A stretch of 64,000 bases of DNA from Lachnospiraceae bacterium (GCA_029012365.1 JAQXLY010000056.1:1-64000), one strand, 5' to 3'; numbered from the stretch's first letter, positions 7,833-17,001 are shown. The notes: a model not told the origin generated them from the letters alone. A program made the numbers and translations.

Positions 7833-9428
7833 TCATCTTGTAAACTGCGATATAAACTTCCATGCATTCTCATTCGTATGATGCCTGCACTCATGTACCT
7901 GTCCGCTGATGCTCGCAAATGCTGTACGGTACACCCCGTCTTCGCTTTCAAAATAATGAATGGTCAGATCGCTTCCTCTGGTATCATCATGAACTACCTC
8001 CACACGGTCACCAGAAATACCCCATATCGGATTTTCCCAGTTATCCTTATCGGCATAGGTCATATCAAATTTCTTCTTACACTTATTCGTTTCGGCTGCA
8101 TATTGAATCCGTTCAAGACCGGACTCTGCCTGGAACGGAAGCTCCGGCAAATGCGACTTTTCTCCGCCCGAATAGAAAATCGGAACCGGAACCGTTGTGT
8201 TAAATCTTCCGCTGTCAGACTGTGCCATCGGATTATTCTTTACCGGAAACAGGGCACTTGCAGGAGCAAGACCGGCGAATGCTTCCGGATATTCCTGATA
8301 CATATTCCAGGTCTTTCCGCTTCCCATAGAAAATCCTGACGCATAGATACGGTGCTCATCTATTGCATAACGCCTCTTCAGATCCGCAATTACTTCCATC
8401 ACCTCTGTTGCCGTTACATTCTGATGATTTTCTATTGCAACATAAAGAAAACCGTATCTGTGCGCGATTTCATACCATCCCGAAACAAATGTCAGGAACA
8501 TAGAGGAATCGCCGCCTCCATGAAAGCCCATAAGCAGCGGAACCGGTCCTTTTTCAAATAAATCATTATTGTAGTATGCAAAGTATCCGACCTTATGCTC
8601 CTTGGTATCCTTGAATTCACTCATGTTATCCGGAGACGTCTTTACAAGAACATAGCCTGCCTCCTCTGTCATATCCATTGCTTCAAAATCAGGCTCCATC
8701 TCCATATTGCCGCACCACATCTTAAACTTGCGGACAAAGGACTTAAAGTCAGCCTTATAATCAGCCTTATCCTTAACTAATAAATTGCTGCAATCCTTAA
8801 AGGCAGCATTTACCTCGTCGGAATTGCCCACACTAAGGATGCCGATATCCTTACGCTCCGGTGCCGGAATCACACTGAGGTTTTGCATGGAACACATCGC
8901 GGGAGTGATCTCACCCGGTCCCCAGAGATACTCACCGTTTACTGTTTTTAACAAGTTCTTCGCAACATAATCCGCCGATTCTCCAAAGCTGTAAATGTCT
9001 GCCCTGAAAATCGCACCTCTGATAAAATACCCCTTAAACTCCCGCTTAAAGAAATCATGCATCTCTACAATTCCGTCCGCATAGCGAGGGTCCATTTTTA
9101 CTTCGGCAATCACAGAAGCATACAACTCCTCGGTTGCATTCTTCCATCCGCCTTCACACGTCGGATAAACAAAAAGAACACTTGAATCCACTGCCGCCGC
9201 AATATCGGCAAGTCCGCTCGTCTTTGCAAACGTAATTGCCTCATCCTTACTCTGTCTGGTTTCCTCAAATACCAGCAGTAACGGAGCACGAAACGTGTAA
9301 TTATTCACCTGTCCGTCAATCTCCGTTGCAGGTATGTACGCCTTAAGATAAAACTTCTCGTACTCATGTTCCCAATACTTTCCTCCGTCAGCCAATGTGC
9401 CGACAGACGGCCGCTCCATCATTCCCAT
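7833..9428 (-). CDS. Alpha/beta hydrolase related to PHB-depolymerase/feruloyl-esterase-like proteins
   Basis: About 531 residues. The N-terminal half (to about 270) resembles nothing I can name. The C-terminal half is an alpha/beta hydrolase: oxyanion region [14 protein letters not shown], nucleophile elbow [16 protein letters not shown] (Ser), and a late His in [21 protein letters not shown]. No signal peptide, so cytoplasmic. GGAGG lies 6 nt before the ATG at 9428; an ATG 10 codons upstream has no such site. It has its own promoter at 9497-9525. The carbohydrate-degrading neighbourhood makes an acyl-sugar or feruloyl substrate plausible but unproven. Confidence 0.7.
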   Translation of the reverse strand: MGMMERPSVGTLADGGKYWEHEYEKFYLKAYIPATEIDGQVNNYTFRAPLLLVFEETRQSKDEAITFAKTSGLADIAAAVDSSVLFVYPTCEGGWKNATEELYASVIAEVKMDPRYADGIVEMHDFFKREFKGYFIRGAIFRADIYSFGESADYVAKNLLKTVNGEYLWGPGEITPAMCSMQNLSVIPAPERKDIGILSVGNSDEVNAAFKDCSNLLVKDKADYKADFKSFVRKFKMWCGNMEMEPDFEAMDMTEEAGYVLVKTSPDNMSEFKDTKEHKVGYFAYYNNDLFEKGPVPLLMGFHGGGDSSMFLTFVSGWYEIAHRYGFLYVAIENHQNVTATEVMEVIADLKRRYAIDEHRIYASGFSMGSGKTWNMYQEYPEAFAGLAPASALFPVKNNPMAQSDSGRFNTTVPVPIFYSGGEKSHLPELPFQAESGLERIQYAAETNKCKKKFDMTYADKDNWENPIWGISGDRVEVVHDDTRGSDLTIHYFESEDGVYRTAFASISGQVHECRHHTNENAWKFISQFTR

Positions 9429-9469
9429 AAAACACCTCCGAAATATTTTCTTTCTCACCCGCCGTCGGC

Positions 9470-9517
9470 AAAAAAACCGCGGGTGTGCTCATAAATATTT
9501 TAGCACATCTTCGCGGT
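9470..9517 (-). terminator. Terminator of apbE, overlapping the hydrolase promoter
   Basis: On the minus strand CCGCG and TGTGCT pair with AGCACA and CGCGG, followed by TTTTTTT (9476-9470). The apbE gene ends 36 bp before it. The -10 and spacer of the next gene's promoter lie inside the hairpin. Confidence 0.65.
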
Positions 9518-9525
9518 CTGTTCAA
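9497..9525 (-). promoter_or_regulatory. Promoter of the alpha/beta hydrolase gene
   Basis: TTGAAC (9525-9520), 17-bp spacer, TAAAAT (9502-9497). The predicted start near 9490 falls inside the hairpin, so transcripts from this promoter lack its 5' arm and would escape the terminator. Confidence 0.6.
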
Positions 9526-9553
9526 TCACTAATTTGAATTCTAATTTAATCTC

Positions 9554-10606
9554 TTATTCATTTACATATTCTCCGAATCCGCCGGAGGTATACCTTGTAC
9601 CGTCGGCCGTTACCCACATAGCCTCGATATCCGGAAGCTTCTCTACCAGAGCCATTCCGTCGGTCAGACTCATACAAAACAGGGCGGTGGAAAGCGCATC
9701 GCCATCCGCGGAGCTTTTACAAACCACAGAAACCGAAAGATAGCCTTCGGAAGGCATCAGAGTCTCCGGATCAATGATGTGATGATAACGTTTCCCGTCT
9801 ACAATATAATAACGCTGATAAGAACCGCTTGTAACAAGAGCCTCTCCGGAAAGCTTCAGATAGGCAAGATATGCATTTTCACTATCCTCCGGATTCTCGA
9901 TTCCCACTGTCCACTTTTCTCCGTCACCCTTGAAACCCACGGTGCGGACATTTCCGCCCACGTTAATTACATAGCCGGTGATTCCCTGTTCCTCCAATGA
10001 GCGTGCAATCATTTCCACAGCATAGCCCTTTGCAACGGCACCTACATCCAGGGTCATGAGAGGGTCGGTCAACGTGACGGTACACGCCTCTTCATCAATT
10101 ACCATCTTATTGATGTCCGTATGCTTCGATGCTTCTGCCAGCTTCTCCATCGGAGGAAGCTTTGCCTCCCAGGGTTCTTCTAAACCTGCCTCACGGTACT
10201 CGTGCCAGACCGACAATACACTTCCCATGGCAATATTTACCTTTCCGCCGGTCAAATCATACATTTCCTTCGCATACAAAAGCATATCGATAATACGCCT
10301 GTCTACCTTCACAGTGCGATGTACTCCATCCGTCAGCTCATTTACGGTGCAAAGATTTTCAAGCCCTTCATACCGGTGATAAATCGTAAAAAGCCTGTGA
10401 TAATTATTCAGCTCCGCCAAAATCTCTCCCGCCACCAGGTCAAATTCCTCCTGTCCTTTGGCGTACCCGACAATGGAAGTGACGGTGTCAAAGTAATCAA
10501 AGGAATACGTAGAATATTTTGTTATTTTCTTTCCGCACGCGGAAAGTCCTACTCCCTGCAAAAGCATGGTACCTATTAACAGAAACACCAAAACACTTCT
10601 TTTCAT
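9554..10606 (-). CDS. apbE: FAD:protein FMN transferase (ApbE), lipoprotein
   Basis: 350 residues. An N-terminal lipoprotein signal ends at VGLSACGKK, with Cys near residue 24. The ApbE core follows: YSFDYFDTVTSIVGYA, DLTGGKVNIAMGSVLSVWHEYR, LTLDVGAVAKGYAVE, GYVINVGGNVRTVG and KRYHHIIDPETLMPS. The enzyme uses FAD to attach FMN to Thr/Ser in D-x-[ST]-G-A-T motifs, outside the membrane. Likely targets here are RnfG, which carries two SGAT motifs, and RnfD. It follows the Rnf operon but is separated from it by a terminator, so it may be partly independent. GGAGGAAG precedes the ATG. Confidence 0.93.
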   Translation of the reverse strand: MKRSVLVFLLIGTMLLQGVGLSACGKKITKYSTYSFDYFDTVTSIVGYAKGQEEFDLVAGEILAELNNYHRLFTIYHRYEGLENLCTVNELTDGVHRTVKVDRRIIDMLLYAKEMYDLTGGKVNIAMGSVLSVWHEYREAGLEEPWEAKLPPMEKLAEASKHTDINKMVIDEEACTVTLTDPLMTLDVGAVAKGYAVEMIARSLEEQGITGYVINVGGNVRTVGFKGDGEKWTVGIENPEDSENAYLAYLKLSGEALVTSGSYQRYYIVDGKRYHHIIDPETLMPSEGYLSVSVVCKSSADGDALSTALFCMSLTDGMALVEKLPDIEAMWVTADGTRYTSGGFGEYVNE

Positions 10607-10630
10607 ACGCTTCCTCCAATTTCCTATTCT

Positions 10631-10689
10631 TTGCTTTATAGGGATGCACTTCAGTGCGCTGCAGTAACATGGTATTTCCTATAAAGCAA
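10631..10689. repeat. 12-bp perfect inverted repeat between the Rnf operon terminator and apbE
   Basis: TTGCTTTATAGG (10631-10642) and CCTATAAAGCAA (10678-10689) are perfect arms. A smaller GCACT/AGTGC stem lies inside. It would form a hairpin in the apbE leader, with no T-run. Role unknown: RNA stability, regulation or a small mobile element remnant. Confidence 0.6.
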
Positions 10690-10690
10690 G

Positions 10691-10725
10691 AAAAAAGGGC
10701 TGCCGCGATATGTGCAACAGCCCTT
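10691..10725 (-). terminator. Intrinsic terminator at the end of the Rnf operon
   Basis: AAGGGCTG and CAGCCCTT form the stem around a loop of about 15 nt, followed on the minus strand by a T-run (10696-10691). It lies 17 bp past the lipoprotein stop codon. Confidence 0.85.
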
Positions 10726-10742
10726 CTGAGTTTCAGAAAAAA

Positions 10743-11747
10743 TTACTCCATCTTAGTTGCAGCCTTTACAAAGCCATCAACAGTAATGGTGCAGCCTGCG
10801 GTCTGTAAATCTGCATTACCGTAGCTGTCATCGCCCTGAAGAGCCTTGATTTCCTCTACGGTCTTTCCAAGACATGCAGCGTCAAATGCAGCTGCCTGCT
10901 CGTTCCATTCCTTAACAACACCGTCACCGTTCTTATCAGAACCGTAAGCGCTCATACCGTAGTCAGTACCCTGTTCCTTCTTAGTACGGAACTCCTTGGT
11001 TAAATCGTAGGTAGAAGCACCGGTTGCATCAAAGGTGAACTTAACCTGTACGCAATCACTGGTAGCAGCAACAACCTTACCATCTGCATCTACAGCAGCA
11101 GCGAAGATGGTAGTAGACAGCTGGTTCTGTCCGTCCTTCTCCTCGGTTGCATCGGTGCAGGACTGAGCGGTATCAGCACCAACCTTTAAAGTGCAGGAAG
11201 CAGTAGCCTCAGAAGCAGCAGCATTGTTGTATGCCTTCTCGATAGCAAGCACGAATTCCTGAATCTTCATGGTACATCCGGCATTAATAACTTCCTCAGT
11301 ACCCTTATCGCCCTCAGCTACAAGAGCCTTAACCTCATCAAGGGTCTTACCGCAAACAACAGTCTCAAAAGCATCTGCCTGCTCGTACCATTCCTTGCCG
11401 ATAGCACTGGCACCCTTCATGTTGTAGCCTTCACGAAGCTCGTACTTCGTAGCGAAGGAATCATTTGCTACAGCCTTACCTTCTGCGGTGTAAGCAACAG
11501 CTATCTGCGAGGTATCAAGCTGACAAGCAACAATCTTACCCTCTGCATCTACTGTAACAACTGCGATAGCACTGTTAATCTTACCCTGTCCGTTTGCATC
11601 ACCTTCTGCGTTGCTGGCCTGAGTAATATCGTTATATACACCCAAACCGAACTTCAAGGTTTCTTCCTTAGTCTCCTTCTTACAACCTGCTACTGCAAGC
11701 ACCATAGCTGCACAAAGAGAAACACATAATAACTTTTTCATTTTCAT
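10743..11747 (-). CDS. Lipoprotein with two repeated FMN-binding-like domains
   Basis: About 334 residues from the ATG at 11747 (AAAGGAGG upstream). The lipoprotein signal ends at LAVAGCKKE. The mature part is two copies of one domain of about 150 residues. Matching pieces are VVTVDAEGKIVACQLD and AAVDADGKVVAATSD; WYEQADAFETVVCGKTLDEVKAL and WNEQAAAFDAACLGKTVEEIKAL; and INAGCTMKIQEFV and LQTAGCTITVDGFV. The strands look like FMN-binding domains of RnfG and PplA type, but the SGAT flavinylation motif is absent from both copies. It is the last gene of the Rnf operon, probably on the outer face of the membrane, perhaps binding a cofactor or small redox partner non-covalently. Confidence 0.7.
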   Translation of the reverse strand: MKMKKLLCVSLCAAMVLAVAGCKKETKEETLKFGLGVYNDITQASNAEGDANGQGKINSAIAVVTVDAEGKIVACQLDTSQIAVAYTAEGKAVANDSFATKYELREGYNMKGASAIGKEWYEQADAFETVVCGKTLDEVKALVAEGDKGTEEVINAGCTMKIQEFVLAIEKAYNNAAASEATASCTLKVGADTAQSCTDATEEKDGQNQLSTTIFAAAVDADGKVVAATSDCVQVKFTFDATGASTYDLTKEFRTKKEQGTDYGMSAYGSDKNGDGVVKEWNEQAAAFDAACLGKTVEEIKALQGDDSYGNADLQTAGCTITVDGFVKAATKME

Positions 11748-11815
11748 AAGAAAAACCTCCTTTTCTTTGGTCTCGTTAAAATTTATCATAATTTTGCTAC
11801 AATGTCAACACCAAT

Positions 11816-12319
11816 TTATATCAATTTCTTTGGTATTTGTTGCACAATAATAGCACCGCACAGACCGACAAAAATGCCGGATACCGTACCCGTCACCGTA
11901 AGCACGATTAAATAATAACCAAGCTCTGTGGTACCAAGGAGCAGCATTGCCGCCAGAATCTGTCCCACATTGTGGAACACCCCTCCCGCCACACTGACTC
12001 CGACAACGGAAAGGAACCTCATCTTTTTCAGTATCACCATCACAAGCATACTTAAGAAAGCCCCCGCCAGACTGTATATCAGTGCCATGAGATTGCCGAA
12101 CATAAAGGACACCGCAATCATACGGACAAGCGACACAACAGCAGCTTCTTTGAATCCGAACCGGTACAAAACAAAAATGATAATGATATTCGGAAGACCG
12201 ATTTTAATTCCCGGTACCGCGTTAAACAACGGAGGAAGCAATACCTCGATATAAGCCAGAACGAGTGCCACCGCAGTACAAAGTCCCAGCAAAGCAATCT
12301 TTTTTGTGATAGGTCTCAT
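11816..12319 (-). CDS. Gx transporter family membrane protein
   Basis: 167 residues, with five to six hydrophobic segments. Conserved elements are LPPLFNAVPGIKIGLPNIIIIF near 30-50, GNLMALIYSLAGAFLS, and GGVFHNVGQILAA. The family is also annotated as heptaprenyl diphosphate synthase component I, but it is a predicted ECF-S-like transporter. It is a standard companion of clostridial rnf operons, between the NusG-II protein and the flavin-related lipoprotein, and may handle a quinone- or flavin-like substrate. AAAGGAG precedes the ATG. Confidence 0.82.
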   Translation of the reverse strand: MRPITKKIALLGLCTAVALVLAYIEVLLPPLFNAVPGIKIGLPNIIIIFVLYRFGFKEAAVVSLVRMIAVSFMFGNLMALIYSLAGAFLSMLVMVILKKMRFLSVVGVSVAGGVFHNVGQILAAMLLLGTTELGYYLIVLTVTGTVSGIFVGLCGAIIVQQIPKKLI

Positions 12320-12331
12320 GGCAGCTCTCCT

Positions 12332-12751
12332 TTACACGATAATATCCGGTTCCTCATCCGTATCAGTGCCATGAACCGTAATAACCACCCGGTGCGGCAG
12401 ACAGACAATGCTTTCTCCCTTTCGGGAAATCGGCTTGTGTCCCGCACAAATACCGTCCGGGCAGGTGGCGGCTTCCACATAAGCCTTACCGTCCTTTATC
12501 ACAAGCAGATTGAGTTCACTCCCCTGCGCTCCCGTGCGTATCTCCACGGTAACATCCTCAGACAGAGAATAGGTTCCGAAAACTTCACCGTCTACGGTCA
12601 CAACAACTTTATCCCCTTCTCCGCGAAAGAGATAAAAGCAAAGTCCAAACACTGACACAATCACAAACAACGCTGCAATAAAAATCAAATCGTTTCTCAA
12701 TAGGCGCACGCCATTTTTCGAGGCAGGCGTAGTCTTAAATTCCTGATTCAT
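12332..12751 (-). CDS. NusG domain II-containing membrane protein
   Basis: 139 residues. A transmembrane anchor at about 24-45 is followed by a NusG-II beta-barrel ending in CPDGICAGHKPISRKGESIVCLPHRVVI, whose CPD-C and CLPH motifs are conserved in this family. It starts 3 bp after rnfB and precedes the Gx transporter, as in many clostridial Rnf clusters. The exact role is unknown; the cysteines suggest a redox or assembly function outside the membrane. Confidence 0.85.
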   Translation of the reverse strand: MNQEFKTTPASKNGVRLLRNDLIFIAALFVIVSVFGLCFYLFRGEGDKVVVTVDGEVFGTYSLSEDVTVEIRTGAQGSELNLLVIKDGKAYVEAATCPDGICAGHKPISRKGESIVCLPHRVVITVHGTDTDEEPDIIV

Positions 12752-12754
12752 AAA

Positions 12755-13585
12755 CTAGTTCACCCTGAAGTCCTCATACTCCTCGGAAAGATCCGGGAAG
12801 AATACCTGCTTTAAGCAACCGGTCGGACAATTTGAAACACAGACACCGCATCTTACACACTTAGCATAATCGATTTTTGCCAAATTATCCGTTACCGTAA
12901 TTGCACCGTTAGGACAAGTCTTTACACACTTCATACATCCGATGCAGGCATTCTTGCAGGCCTTTCGGGCATCCGCACCCTTATCCTTATTATTGCACAT
13001 AACAACCACTGCCGTCTCCTGCGGCACCATGGAAATAATCTTCTTCGGACAAATACTCTCACACAGTCCGCAGCCGAGACAACGGCTGGTGTCCACATGG
13101 GCAATGCCGTCCTTCATACAAATTGCATTTGCGGGGCACGCAGAAGCACAATCTCCGAAGCCCATACAGCCGTAACGACAGGCCTCCGGTCCGCCGTACA
13201 GCATCATCGCCGCACTACAACCGGAAACGCCGGCATACTCCGCCTTCTTTGTAGTAGCCTCACAATGCCCGTTACAGTGAACAAAGGCCACCACATCCTT
13301 CGGAGGCTCTACTTCGATTCCAAGTAATGCACCCAGCTCCTCCGCAGTAGACTCTGCACCCGGAACACAAAGATTTGGCTTTGCCTTTCCTTCCGCCAAA
13401 GCGGCTGCATAGTCGTCACAGCCCTTAAACCCACAGGCACCGCAATTAATTCCCGGAAGACAGGCACGCACTTCCTTTACTCTCTGATTCTCCTCCACCC
13501 CGAAGAAATGGGACATCAGGGCAATCAATAGACCCGCCGCCAGTCCGATAGCACCTACGACCAAAAAAGCAATTAAAATATCCAT
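12755..13585 (-). CDS. rnfB: RnfB, iron-sulfur subunit of the Rnf complex
   Basis: 276 residues. A membrane anchor (about 4-26) is followed by a Fe-S domain (CLPGINCGACGFKGCDDYAA ... LCVPG). Ferredoxin-type clusters come next: CMGFGDCASACPANAI, CLGCGLCESICPKKI, CIGCMKCVKTCPNGAI and CVRCGVCVSNCPTGCL. RnfB is the likely entry point for electrons from reduced ferredoxin. The Rnf complex oxidises ferredoxin, reduces NAD and exports Na+ or H+. It lies between rnfA and the NusG-II gene, with AAAGGAGG upstream. Confidence 0.96.
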   Translation of the reverse strand: MDILIAFLVVGAIGLAAGLLIALMSHFFGVEENQRVKEVRACLPGINCGACGFKGCDDYAAALAEGKAKPNLCVPGAESTAEELGALLGIEVEPPKDVVAFVHCNGHCEATTKKAEYAGVSGCSAAMMLYGGPEACRYGCMGFGDCASACPANAICMKDGIAHVDTSRCLGCGLCESICPKKIISMVPQETAVVVMCNNKDKGADARKACKNACIGCMKCVKTCPNGAITVTDNLAKIDYAKCVRCGVCVSNCPTGCLKQVFFPDLSEEYEDFRVN

Positions 13586-13603
13586 AATATCACGTTACCT
13601 CCT

Positions 13604-14203
13604 TTATGCGAACAGCGCATCCACAACACCCGCAAAGCCCATAAAAGCCAGCGAAATGAAGGAAGCAGCGATAAGCGTAACCGCAAGACCCCTGAACGGC
13701 TTCGGCACACGGCTTTCATCGATACGGGAACGCAATCCCGAAAACAGAACCATTGCCAGCAAAAAGCCGAGACCGCATCCCAGAGAGCTTACCATGGACT
13801 CAAGGAAATTGTACCCGTCATTAATATTATTGATGGCTACGCCAAGCACGGCACAGTTTGTAGTAATGAGCGGAAGATATACACCCAGTCCTTTATGCAG
13901 CGTCGGTGAGAAACGCTTCAGAAGAAGCTCCAGAATCTGCACGAGCGTCGCAATCACAAGGATGAAAATAATGGTCTGCATATAACCAAGCCCCAGCTTA
14001 TCTAAAAGCAGATACTGTATCGGCCATGTCACAGCGGTAGCTAACAGCATAACCGCAGTAACCGAGATGCCCATACCTACCGCCTGATTAATCTTTTTGG
14101 AAACACCGAGAAACGGACAAATTCCAAGGAACCGGCTGAGCACATAGTTATTTACCAATACCGAAGAAAGTAAAATGATAATTAACGTCTTAAACATTTC
14201 CAT
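13604..14203 (-). CDS. rnfA: RnfA, integral membrane subunit of the Rnf complex
   Basis: About 199 residues from the ATG at 14203 (MEMFKTLIIILLSSVLVNNY), which overlaps the rnfE stop as TAATG. Six membrane segments are predicted. The Rnf/Nqr signatures are NNYVLSRFLGICPFLGVSKK and LITTNCAVLGVAI, where Cys residues of RnfA and RnfE bind a shared membrane [2Fe-2S] cluster in characterised homologues. An in-frame start 20 codons upstream would lie inside rnfE and lacks support. Confidence 0.95.
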   Translation of the reverse strand: MEMFKTLIIILLSSVLVNNYVLSRFLGICPFLGVSKKINQAVGMGISVTAVMLLATAVTWPIQYLLLDKLGLGYMQTIIFILVIATLVQILELLLKRFSPTLHKGLGVYLPLITTNCAVLGVAINNINDGYNFLESMVSSLGCGLGFLLAMVLFSGLRSRIDESRVPKPFRGLAVTLIAASFISLAFMGFAGVVDALFA

Positions 14204-14892
14204 TACTGCTCTCCCCCTTTCTTCTGACAGGCACCGGTCTGACAGCTTCCTGCGGACGGACATCCCGCGCAGGAGAACTCTGTCTTTACAGGTGCCTTAC
14301 CCTGGGTAATTACATAAACAAGTGCAATCAACAGACCGTATACTAACATACCGCCCGGAGCCTTTACTAAAAATGCAATCTTATACGGCTCAAGGAACGG
14401 AATTGCAATCCCTGCAAAGCTGGCATTTCCGAACACTTCACGGATAAATGCCATAGCGCACAGAGCAATGGTAAAGCCCAGTCCCATTCCGAGTCCGTCA
14501 AGAACCGATTTCCCCACGGAATTCTTACTTGCAAACATCTCGGCACGACCGAGAATAATACAATTCACCGTAATCAACGCCAGATACACGCCAAGCATCT
14601 CATAAAGTGCCGGAAAATACGCCTGAACAATCATCTGTACAATTGTAACGAACCCTGCGATAATAACAATATAACAAGGAATACGTACACTGTCCGGAAT
14701 AATCTTCCTAAGCAGGGATATCAGCATGTTGGAGCATACAAGCACCGCCATTGCCGCAATTCCCATACCGAAAGCACCGGCCACGTTATTGGTGGTCGCA
14801 AGGGTAGGACAAGTACCGAGAATCAAAACCAATACCGGATTTTCTTTCAGAATACCCTTAAGCAGCACCGACATATTACCGTTATTCTTCAT
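14203..14892 (-). CDS. rnfE: RnfE, integral membrane subunit of the Rnf complex
   Basis: About 229 residues from the ATG at 14892 (GGGAGG 8 nt upstream; a GTG at 14901 is immediately next to that site and less likely). Six membrane segments, with LILGTCPTLATTNN and LITVNCIILGRAE carrying the paired Cys that complement those of RnfA. The C-terminus has an additional soluble Cys-rich tail (CAGCPSAGSCQTGACQKKGG) beyond the last membrane segment, possibly a metal site. Confidence 0.94.
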   Translation of the reverse strand: MKNNGNMSVLLKGILKENPVLVLILGTCPTLATTNNVAGAFGMGIAAMAVLVCSNMLISLLRKIIPDSVRIPCYIVIIAGFVTIVQMIVQAYFPALYEMLGVYLALITVNCIILGRAEMFASKNSVGKSVLDGLGMGLGFTIALCAMAFIREVFGNASFAGIAIPFLEPYKIAFLVKAPGGMLVYGLLIALVYVITQGKAPVKTEFSCAGCPSAGSCQTGACQKKGGEQ

Positions 14893-16069
14893 TACCGGCA
14901 CCTCCCTCTAAAATCTTAACTGATTCAAACGCACGTAAAATTGCTTTCTTGTATCCGTTTGTAGTAATCGTAGCACCCGAAATGCCATCAATCGCGTCAT
15001 AGTCTGCCTCAGTCTTACCAACGAACTGACCGTAAAACGCCTCATCTGCACAGGCAGAACCAATATTGTCTGTCTCTGCCTGGGAAACCGTCAGACAGTC
15101 AATTATCTTTCCATCCTTCGTCATGGAAACACGAATATAAATGTATTCGCCGGAAGCCGGATGATATTCGTCGCCGCCGTTAATACCGTAGCCGGCACCC
15201 TTCATATCCAGAACATAGTTCCCGGTTGCCGTCTTTGCAGCAGAAACCAGTGACGTATGCAATCCGGTATAAGCACTCAGATCCAGCTCCGTCTCTACAG
15301 ATGCATTTAAGATTTCCATTTGTGCGGAAATCTGGTCAGCAAGCCCGGCATCCACATCAGATACTACTACACCGGATGCATCCACACCGATAAACTGCTC
15401 ACCGATTACACAGACAGCACCCTTACCGTTCTCTGCACGGTAAACGGCATCAATACCTTCAATAACCTCAGTAATAAACTGCTTCGTAAACTTACCTTCA
15501 CCTGCCGGAAGTGCAGCAGCCAGATTATCCGCCAGAATCTCTTCGTCGCTGCGGATATCTACAGAGCCACCGCCGAGAATCGTAGCAGCATTAATTGCAT
15601 CCTTTACTGCACCGCGGTAAGCAGCGGTCGTCTTTGTAGCTCCCGAAATAGTATCCACTGCTTCTACTTCGGAAACATTCTTTCCGGTAAAGTTTTCGCC
15701 ATAGGTCTTCTCATGTCCTAAGGTTTCACCGGAAGCCAGACAAACCGTTCCGCTGACCGTACCGTCGGCATTCACACCGCACATAATTACAAGACCGGAG
15801 GAATAACCGGTTGTCGCAAGCTTAATTACATGACCGCCCCCTGCTTCCTTATAGGCCTCGGTAACAGTAGCCGGGAGAGTAAAAGAAGTAATATCAATCT
15901 CCTCAAAATCCTTACCATCCGGCATTACCTCAAGAAGTGCTGCATTTGCAGCCGCATTCTGATTTTTTTCGATAATCGGAGCGGTAATGGCGTTGGTTGC
16001 AGCAAGCATAAGCGATATCGTTGCACAAATACATACCAGTACCAGCGTACTCTTTACATATTTTTTCAT
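14882..16069 (-). CDS. rnfG: RnfG, flavin-binding subunit with duplicated FMN domain
   Basis: 395 residues, about twice the usual RnfG length of about 200. One N-terminal membrane anchor (about 7-28), then two FMN_bind domains. The first contains VDTISGATKTTAAYRG (about residue 140). The second contains IDGISGATITTNGYKKA (about residue 370). Both fit the D-x-[ST]-G-A-T site that ApbE flavinylates on Ser/Thr, so the subunit may hold two covalent FMNs outside the membrane. The start overlaps the rnfD stop as ATGA. The tail overlaps the start region of rnfE. Confidence 0.93.
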   Translation of the reverse strand: MKKYVKSTLVLVCICATISLMLAATNAITAPIIEKNQNAAANAALLEVMPDGKDFEEIDITSFTLPATVTEAYKEAGGGHVIKLATTGYSSGLVIMCGVNADGTVSGTVCLASGETLGHEKTYGENFTGKNVSEVEAVDTISGATKTTAAYRGAVKDAINAATILGGGSVDIRSDEEILADNLAAALPAGEGKFTKQFITEVIEGIDAVYRAENGKGAVCVIGEQFIGVDASGVVVSDVDAGLADQISAQMEILNASVETELDLSAYTGLHTSLVSAAKTATGNYVLDMKGAGYGINGGDEYHPASGEYIYIRVSMTKDGKIIDCLTVSQAETDNIGSACADEAFYGQFVGKTEADYDAIDGISGATITTNGYKKAILRAFESVKILEGGAGNEE

Positions 16070-17001
16070 GCCTTCTTACCTCCCACTCCAAAAACTTTGC
16101 GGCGTGTCCATGAACTGATATAAGGTGTCAGTATATTCATAAACAGAATTGCAAACGATACACCCTCCGGATAAATGCCAAAATAGCGGATAACGAAGGT
16201 AATCAGTCCTGCACCGATACCAAATATCAGCTTGCCCTTCGGTGTAGCCGGGGAAGTCACATAATCGGTTGCCATAAAAATCGCACCGATAAACAAACCA
16301 CCGGAAAGAATCATCGCCAGTGCTCTTACAGGGTCCATACCCTCCATAAAGAAGGAGCATACAAACACCGTACCGATAAAAGCAACCGGGATATGCCATG
16401 TAATAATACGACGTACCAGAAGATATACAAAACCCAGTAAAAGAGCAAGCACACAGGTTTCACCGATTGCACCGCCGTTTAAGCCGAGAAACAAATCAAG
16501 AAGAGACGGCATCGTTCCTTCCGAACCCACGCTGAGCGGTGTAGCACTTGAAACGGTATCAACAACAGTCGGAAATGCCTGCACCGTCATGGAGCCGAAT
16601 GCAACCAGCATAAATACACGAGCGGTAATAGCCGGATTCACCGGATTACAACCGATACCTCCGAACAATCCCTTTACTACAACAATGGCGAACAGGGAAC
16701 CTACCACACACTGCCAGAGCGGAATATTTGCCGGCAGATTAAGTGCAAGTAAAAGACCGGTAACAGCAGCGCTGAGGTCACCGACCGTCTGCTCTTTCTT
16801 AATGATAAGATTGAACAATGCTTCAAATCCTACACAGGCGGCAACACAGACAGCAACCACCAAAAGGGAGCGAAGTCCGAAAATCACCATACCGGCGATA
16901 GTCGCCGGAAGCAACGCAAGCAGCACGTCACGCATAATGCCGGATGTGGAACGTCCGCTGTGTATATGAGGAGAAACAGAGAGCTTTAATTTGTTATTCA
17001 T
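16066..17001 (-). CDS. rnfD: RnfD, integral membrane flavoprotein of the Rnf complex
   Basis: 311 residues with about nine membrane segments. MNNKLKLSVSPHIHSG at the start and GGIGCNPVNPAITARVFMLVAFG are family signatures. The motif VDTVSSATPL is the expected site of a covalent FMN but reads SSAT rather than SGAT. The start overlaps the rnfC stop (ATGA), and its own stop overlaps rnfG, so the subunits are translated in a coupled fashion. Confidence 0.95.
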   Translation of the reverse strand: MNNKLKLSVSPHIHSGRSTSGIMRDVLLALLPATIAGMVIFGLRSLLVVAVCVAACVGFEALFNLIIKKEQTVGDLSAAVTGLLLALNLPANIPLWQCVVGSLFAIVVVKGLFGGIGCNPVNPAITARVFMLVAFGSMTVQAFPTVVDTVSSATPLSVGSEGTMPSLLDLFLGLNGGAIGETCVLALLLGFVYLLVRRIITWHIPVAFIGTVFVCSFFMEGMDPVRALAMILSGGLFIGAIFMATDYVTSPATPKGKLIFGIGAGLITFVIRYFGIYPEGVSFAILFMNILTPYISSWTRRKVFGVGGKKA

